Shown here piece after piece: positions 22,738 to 26,656 of a stretch of DNA of 26,656 nucleotides. Source of the DNA: a virus; IMG/VR virus record IMGVR_UViG_3300042306_000437, positions 1 to 26,656 of that record. One strand, written 5' to 3'. The notes under the pieces are model-generated. The model was not told the origin of the DNA. It did no database searches and saw nothing but the letters and a program-made list of their open reading frames with translations. Both the position numbers and the translations under genes were made by a program. Positions within the stretch are counted from its first letter, which is position 1, and each line of letters opens with the position of its first letter.

Positions 22738-23516
22738 AGTACTTCCTCTTTAATTAAAATGTCTTTTACTTTTTCAATTAGCTCTTCTATAGAACCATCG
22801 TTTTCAATAACATAGTCAAACTCAGCATCATCAAGAGCTGTCTCTGATGGGTGTAAGTTTAATGATTGTCCCAATTTAAGAGCAGCGTGTTTAGGGTTAG
22901 TGCTATCAAACTTCTCAATATGAAAGTCATCAGGATCACCACTATGCTGAACCTTAATATCATGTTCCCTAACTACTCGAATAGTGATACCATTTCTTTC
23001 TTTTACAGCTTCCATCTCATTAGGAAATCTCATGTCTGTAATGATCCATTTAGGATATTCGTCATGTATAGGCTTTCCTATTTTTTCTCTCTGTAAATCA
23101 GATGCCCCTAAATCTAAAATTTCCATTTGGTAAGTTACTCTAGGTTTATAATCAGCAAATAAAGCATTGACCCAAACCTCTTCATGTAACCCCTCTCTCA
23201 TAGCTTCTGTACCAAGTCTTTGCAAAAACTCACGATATGTCATACCCCAGTCAGCGGTCATTCTTTGCTTCTTAAATTCTTGGTCTTCGAAATCTTCTAT
23301 GTTTGCTCCTGATAAAAGGGCAGCTATAGTCTTCAGCTTACCTGCAAACTTTTTGATTTCGTAGCGGCTATTATGATAACCATCAATAGGCAATCCTCCT
23401 CTAACTCTTTTTACACAGTTCTCTGAACTATCCTCAGCAGTTAAATACTGAATAATACTACCTACGGTATCTTTTCCAGACCCGGCTCTGCCACTTAGGG
23501 CGATTAAATTTTTCAT
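22734..23516 (-). CDS. Deoxynucleoside monophosphate kinase
   Basis: 260 aa P-loop kinase. Walker A is G9-R-A-G-S-G-K15-D-T17; the aspartate after the P-loop lysine is typical of dNMP and dephospho-CoA-type kinases. A GMTYREFLQRLGTEAMREGLHEEVWVNAL-type block and ITDMRFPNEMEAV (lid and base-binding region) match phage T4 gp1-like deoxynucleotide monophosphate kinases. It would convert dTMP and other dNMPs to dNDPs, downstream of ThyA. It starts 3 bases after the ThyA stop. Confidence 0.88.
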   Translation of the reverse strand: MKNLIALSGRAGSGKDTVGSIIQYLTAEDSSENCVKRVRGGLPIDGYHNSRYEIKKFAGKLKTIAALLSGANIEDFEDQEFKKQRMTADWGMTYREFLQRLGTEAMREGLHEEVWVNALFADYKPRVTYQMEILDLGASDLQREKIGKPIHDEYPKWIITDMRFPNEMEAVKERNGITIRVVREHDIKVQHSGDPDDFHIEKFDSTNPKHAALKLGQSLNLHPSETALDDAEFDYVIENDGSIEELIEKVKDILIKEEVL

Positions 23517-23519
23517 AGT

Positions 23520-24686
23520 TTAATTACTTAATGGTGCTTTAATTGTTTCGTGTGATTGATAATTCTCAATTTTAAAATCAGTTGACTCTAATCTGCTTAT
23601 AAACATATCTAAATTAGCGTTAACAAATGTACCATATTTTTTAACATCTGTCTCAACTAAATCTGACATTTTTAATAATGGTAGCTTCATTGGCTGTCTA
23701 GTTATCTGTTCTTTAGCCTGCTCTAAATGATTTGAATACAGGTGAACATCACCAAGATTTCCAATCAATTCATCAGGAACCATACTGACCATTTTTGCAA
23801 TTAGCTCTAGTAATAAACCATAAGAAGCAATATTGAACGGTAACCCTAAAAATGTATCTACTGAACGTTGATTCCACATTAAGGAGATTGCTCTTGTTGG
23901 GATGTTAGCATTATTGTATCTAGTATTTAACTGATGTGTCATTGATTGCACTTCCATTCCTTGTGTAGCGAAATCGTTAACCGATTTATCCGGGTAAGTT
24001 TTTCTAAATAGTTCCCCTCTTTCATTCAAACTCAACTCTCTAGTATAAATTTGGAATCCGTAATGACAAGGAGGTAGAACCATTTGGTCTAATTCTCCAA
24101 CATTCCAAGCGTTAACCATTAATCGTCTTGAGTCTGGGTTTGTTTTAAGGTCGTTGATTAGGTTTTGAATTTGGTCAATTTTTTGGTACCTAAAACCATC
24201 ACCATCTGCGTCTGGGTTATCATAGTAGAAATTTTCCCACTGTCTCCATTGCTTACCATAAATTGGACCTAACTCACCCCACTTTTGAACGAACTCATCA
24301 TCTGTTTTAAAATGGGCTAATCTAATTTTATCAGTAAATTGCTCTTGAGTTAGACATATTTCAGTATAAGGTCCTGCCATTGGTGGATTCTCCTTTAACC
24401 AGTTACTTTCGTAATTTTTATAAGCATCCCCATTCCAAATGTTACAACCATTATCAACCAAGTACTTAATATTTGTATCTCCACGTAAGAACCAAAGTAA
24501 CTCAATTACAATTGATCTCCATGGCATCTTCTTAGTTGTTAGTAAAGGAAACCCCTCTGACATCTTATGTCGGATCTGTCTTCCAAATACTGACACTGTC
24601 CCAGTACCTGTTCTATCTTGTTTTACTACACCATTGTCTAAAATGTCTTGTAGTAAGTCTTGGTATTGCTTATCTATTTTGTTCAT
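23520..24686 (-). CDS. thyA: Thymidylate synthase
   Basis: 388 aa; makes dTMP from dUMP with methylene-tetrahydrofolate. Diagnostic blocks: QDRTGTGT near the N-terminus (phosphate-binding Arg), ELLWFLRGDTNIKYL, catalytic C207 in LPPCHYGFQIY, NQRSVDTFLGLPFNIASYG, and a C-terminal NYQSHETIKAPLSN matching the closing end of the family. The chain is about 120 residues longer than E. coli ThyA. The extra length is in an insert at about 88-135 and another at about 215-265, between the active-site strand and the NQRSVD block. It overlaps the previous gene by 17 bases. Together with dUTPase and dNMP kinase it forms a dTTP supply route. Confidence 0.95.
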   Translation of the reverse strand: MNKIDKQYQDLLQDILDNGVVKQDRTGTGTVSVFGRQIRHKMSEGFPLLTTKKMPWRSIVIELLWFLRGDTNIKYLVDNGCNIWNGDAYKNYESNWLKENPPMAGPYTEICLTQEQFTDKIRLAHFKTDDEFVQKWGELGPIYGKQWRQWENFYYDNPDADGDGFRYQKIDQIQNLINDLKTNPDSRRLMVNAWNVGELDQMVLPPCHYGFQIYTRELSLNERGELFRKTYPDKSVNDFATQGMEVQSMTHQLNTRYNNANIPTRAISLMWNQRSVDTFLGLPFNIASYGLLLELIAKMVSMVPDELIGNLGDVHLYSNHLEQAKEQITRQPMKLPLLKMSDLVETDVKKYGTFVNANLDMFISRLESTDFKIENYQSHETIKAPLSN

Positions 24687-25074
24687 TTTTCTCTATTGTT
24701 TTTGCAATTTGTTGCTTTATGTAAGCTCTTTTGTCATCATACATCTTTTTAATCTCATCTTCTCTGCCGTCATTAATAAAGGCATTGTTAACAATCTTAA
24801 TGATTTGCTTATGTGTCTTTTCTAAAATGCTGTCAGGAGATGAAGCCATTGGCATAAAGAATAAGTGCTCAACTTTGTACTTATCAAATGTCAAGAGTAA
24901 ATTAGCTGATCGAGTGTATTTTCCTAATACCTTGATTTCTACATCTATATTAACTTTAGGCCCCATTTTTGAATAAGCATAATCGTTATTATCTTTTGGT
25001 TCCATAAGTTGCACCCTTAAGTTTTTTTCTAAAAACTCTAAAATAAACTCTACGTATTTTTCTGTTATATTCAT
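24670..25074 (-). CDS. Hypothetical protein (134 aa)
   Basis: No family recognised. The N-terminal half contains a beta-like segment (VNIDVEIKVLGKYTRSANLLLTFDKY); the C-terminal 50 residues are one long charged helix ending in KTIEKNEQNR. It overlaps ThyA by 17 bases and the next small gene by 4 bases, so it is firmly in the operon. Confidence 0.7.
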   Translation of the reverse strand: MNITEKYVEFILEFLEKNLRVQLMEPKDNNDYAYSKMGPKVNIDVEIKVLGKYTRSANLLLTFDKYKVEHLFFMPMASSPDSILEKTHKQIIKIVNNAFINDGREDEIKKMYDDKRAYIKQQIAKTIEKNEQNR

Positions 25075-25265
25075 AACTCTTCTTTTTTATCCTCTACCCA
25101 AATATGAATATCTACTTCTAGGGGGTTTGATTTTCCCGGAATATACTCTGGGTTATTAATCGTTTTCCATTTGGTACCACATCTTTTACACTCACACTTA
25201 GTAGGCATCCAACCAAAGTTATAAGAGTAATCATGCCCTATCAATCCACAAACTAATACTTTCAT
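25071..25265 (-). CDS. DUF1660-like small zinc-binding protein
   Basis: 64 aa. C6 and GH11 near the start, followed by PTKC24-E-C26-K-R-C29-G-x-x-W, is the pattern of the small prophage DUF1660 family (Cys-x-Leu-x-Gly-His then C-x-C-x-x-C-G). The C-terminal half is acidic. Metal binding is likely; function is unknown. It starts one base after the phosphoesterase stop and overlaps the next gene by 4 bases. Confidence 0.7.
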   Translation of the reverse strand: MKVLVCGLIGHDYSYNFGWMPTKCECKRCGTKWKTINNPEYIPGKSNPLEVDIHIWVEDKKEEL

Positions 25266-25266
25266 A

Positions 25267-25926
25267 CTACTTATAGTTTTCTGTTATTGTGTGGTGATCT
25301 TTGTCCATGAACCCATCTATAGGCTGTTTTGACAATATTCTGATAATATTCTCTAAACTTATAGGAAACAGTTGATTTCCATCCACACCTACATCCATAA
25401 CCTTACCTCTACCAACTCTTCTTCCTGGAGGTAAGTGAACATGCCCATGTAAATGACAAACACCTCTCCCTAATCCATCCCAACTTGCAATTGGATAGTG
25501 CATACAAACAAAGTGTGCTCCTTGATGCTTACCAGTACCGTCAGGCCACTTAATAGACAAGTCTAAGTATTGGTTAACAGAACTGAACAGCTCTGCTACA
25601 CCGTCCTTATTATTGGCAATGTGGTGGTCATGGTTTCCTAGAACTAAGTGTACATTCTTACAAACAATTTGGTTCCTGAAATCAGCAATAGCATCAAACC
25701 CACCAAAGCTCCAATCTCCTAAATGAATCAATATGTCATTTTCTGTAGCTAAGGCATTTATGTTATTAACCAATACCTCATTCATCTCTTCTAAGGTATC
25801 AAAATCTCTAAAGTGATTTTCTCCCTCTCTATCCCACTGTGTTGTGCCTCTACAGATGTTAGCATGATTGTAGTGTGTGTCACTAGTAAACCATACTCTC
25901 TGCCCCGGCTGTAATAGTATTTTCAT
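25267..25926 (-). CDS. Calcineurin-like metallophosphoesterase next to RNA ligase
   Basis: 219 aa. Metal motifs: S15-D-T-H18, G70-D71, G97-N-H-D100, H143 in MHYPI, and H160-G-H-V-H164. The N-terminal WFTSDTHYNHANI and central MHYPIASWDG blocks mark the family of small phage and bacterial phosphoesterases often annotated as phosphatases or 2',3'-cyclic phosphodiesterases. It lies 10 bases downstream of the RNA ligase gene, which makes an RNA 3'-end healing role attractive but unproven. Confidence 0.88.
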   Translation of the reverse strand: MKILLQPGQRVWFTSDTHYNHANICRGTTQWDREGENHFRDFDTLEEMNEVLVNNINALATENDILIHLGDWSFGGFDAIADFRNQIVCKNVHLVLGNHDHHIANNKDGVAELFSSVNQYLDLSIKWPDGTGKHQGAHFVCMHYPIASWDGLGRGVCHLHGHVHLPPGRRVGRGKVMDVGVDGNQLFPISLENIIRILSKQPIDGFMDKDHHTITENYK

Positions 25927-25936
25927 AACTCTTGTT

Positions 25937-26656
25937 TTAATGACTATCTCCTACATCATTTTTCTCTCCGTATATCAAATAGTCAGGGTTAATTACTTTG
26001 GCTACTTTTTTACGGTCTCCTGTTATGTGCTTGATTACAATACCTTCATGTGGCACCTTTGTACCCTCAATAAAGTTTTTGAATACAAACTTATCTTGTA
26101 CTTCTTGTGACCAATTACCATCATATAAAACTTCTACATGTGGCAACTCCATCAAAATCTCAATTGCAACTTCTGCTTGATGAGTATGAAGATATTCTCC
26201 ATTTACAGTCAAATCAAAACCTGCAAACTCAGCTACTTGTTTTCCGTAGTCGTAGTTTTTTTGGATACCTGCTCCATAAACCTCTCCATAAAGTACTACA
26301 CCTGATCCTAGTTCTTCTAAAGTCATAGGTTTCACAAAATCCCAAAGTTTTTGTTTGATATTGTATTTCTCAGCAGCAGTTCTCCAAACATCTGTAGAGT
26401 AGAAACCTTGTGAATCAGATCCTTTTTCTACATTATGTGAACCGTATACATAATCATAATCAATCCATTTGTCGGCCAATCCAAAAAACTTCTTAGCTTT
26501 GTCCCAAAAAGATAGACTGGACTTTCTTACAATACCGTATCTAGCATTTGTGCCATGTATCTTTCTAGTAATCTGAACTACATCCTCTTCTGTAAACAGC
26601 CCCGATACATTTTTTAGATTAGGGAATTTATAGTAAACGTGGAAGTTTTGATTATC
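25937..26656 (-). CDS. RNA ligase, T4 Rnl2-like (5' end outside window)
   Basis: The frame is open to the right edge, giving 239 residues with the N-terminus missing; the in-frame TTG at 26479 is not needed as a start. Motif I, with the nucleotidyl-accepting lysine, is K-I-H-G-T-N-A-R (Lys codon at 26561-26563), the Rnl2-type signature. Further motifs: VVLYGEVYGAGIQ (motif III/IIIa region), HEGIVIKH (motif IV) and KVAKVINPDYL (motif V), so the whole nucleotidyltransferase core is present. It should seal nicked RNA with ATP, for example tRNAs cut by host defence nucleases. It is the first visible gene of the - strand operon that includes ThyA and dNMP kinase. Confidence 0.92.
   Translation of the reverse strand, partial: DNQNFHVYYKFPNLKNVSGLFTEEDVVQITRKIHGTNARYGIVRKSSLSFWDKAKKFFGLADKWIDYDYVYGSHNVEKGSDSQGFYSTDVWRTAAEKYNIKQKLWDFVKPMTLEELGSGVVLYGEVYGAGIQKNYDYGKQVAEFAGFDLTVNGEYLHTHQAEVAIEILMELPHVEVLYDGNWSQEVQDKFVFKNFIEGTKVPHEGIVIKHITGDRKKVAKVINPDYLIYGEKNDVGDSH

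Noticed and set aside
26477-26479. TTG as the start codon of the RNA ligase
   Set aside because: The essential nucleotidyl-lysine motif lies upstream in the same frame, so the gene continues past the window edge.
1-26656. tRNA genes, CRISPR arrays, integrase and insertion sequences
   Set aside because: Intergenic spaces are all under about 100 bases and are filled by promoters and terminators; none contains cloverleaf, spaced repeats or transposon ends, and no integrase or transposase motif is present.

Overview
The window looks like part of a large double-stranded DNA phage genome that infects a Bacteroidetes host, most likely a crAss-like (Crassvirales) podovirus or close relative. Four things support this. 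The DNA is AT-rich. Promoters have the Bacteroidetes form (TTTG, a 20-base spacer, TAnnTTTG). There are two opposed gene blocks, with giant virion-type ORFs on + and replication and nucleotide-metabolism genes on -. Intergenic space is minimal and tRNA genes are absent. The crAss-like placement is an inference from layout and protein types; no capsid, portal or terminase gene lies in the window.

Left arm (1-11469, + strand): the 3' end of one large gene, then two giant genes (1382 and 1904 aa). Each giant gene has its own upstream promoter, and a terminator hairpin separates them. I read them as virion-packaged proteins injected with the DNA. The 1382-aa protein carries domains of the polyvalent type (an HDYFGH motif region and two GNAT-like segments). 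The two giants share a homologous N-terminal tag of about 55 residues. All three left-arm proteins contain cysteine only within five residues of a terminus.

Junction (11476-11514): a bidirectional hairpin terminator lies between the convergent arms. A free-standing GIY-YIG homing endonuclease and a phage metallophosphoesterase follow on the - strand.

Right arm (11518-26656, all - strand): successive transcription units, read right to left. (a) RNA ligase (cut by the window end), metallophosphoesterase, a DUF1660-like zinc protein, a hypothetical protein, thymidylate synthase, dNMP kinase, four small unknown proteins and a HAD phosphatase. (b) A J-domain protein, a small protein, a metallophosphoesterase and dUTPase. 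(c) A 33-aa membrane peptide, an unknown 195-aa protein and a DnaB-type helicase, closed by a terminator. (d) Family A DNA polymerase. (e) A 54-aa membrane peptide, two conserved phage proteins and an AEP-type primase. (f) The metallophosphoesterase and homing endonuclease. Units b to f each begin with a recognisable promoter. Polymerase, helicase, primase, dUTPase, ThyA and dNMP kinase form a self-contained DNA synthesis and dNTP supply module; RNA ligase and its neighbouring phosphoesterase may form an RNA repair pair.

The most unusual signals are the terminal-only cysteines and shared N-terminal tag of the giant proteins, the acidic helicase tail ending in DDDDAPF, and the two promoter classes with a fixed 20-base spacer.
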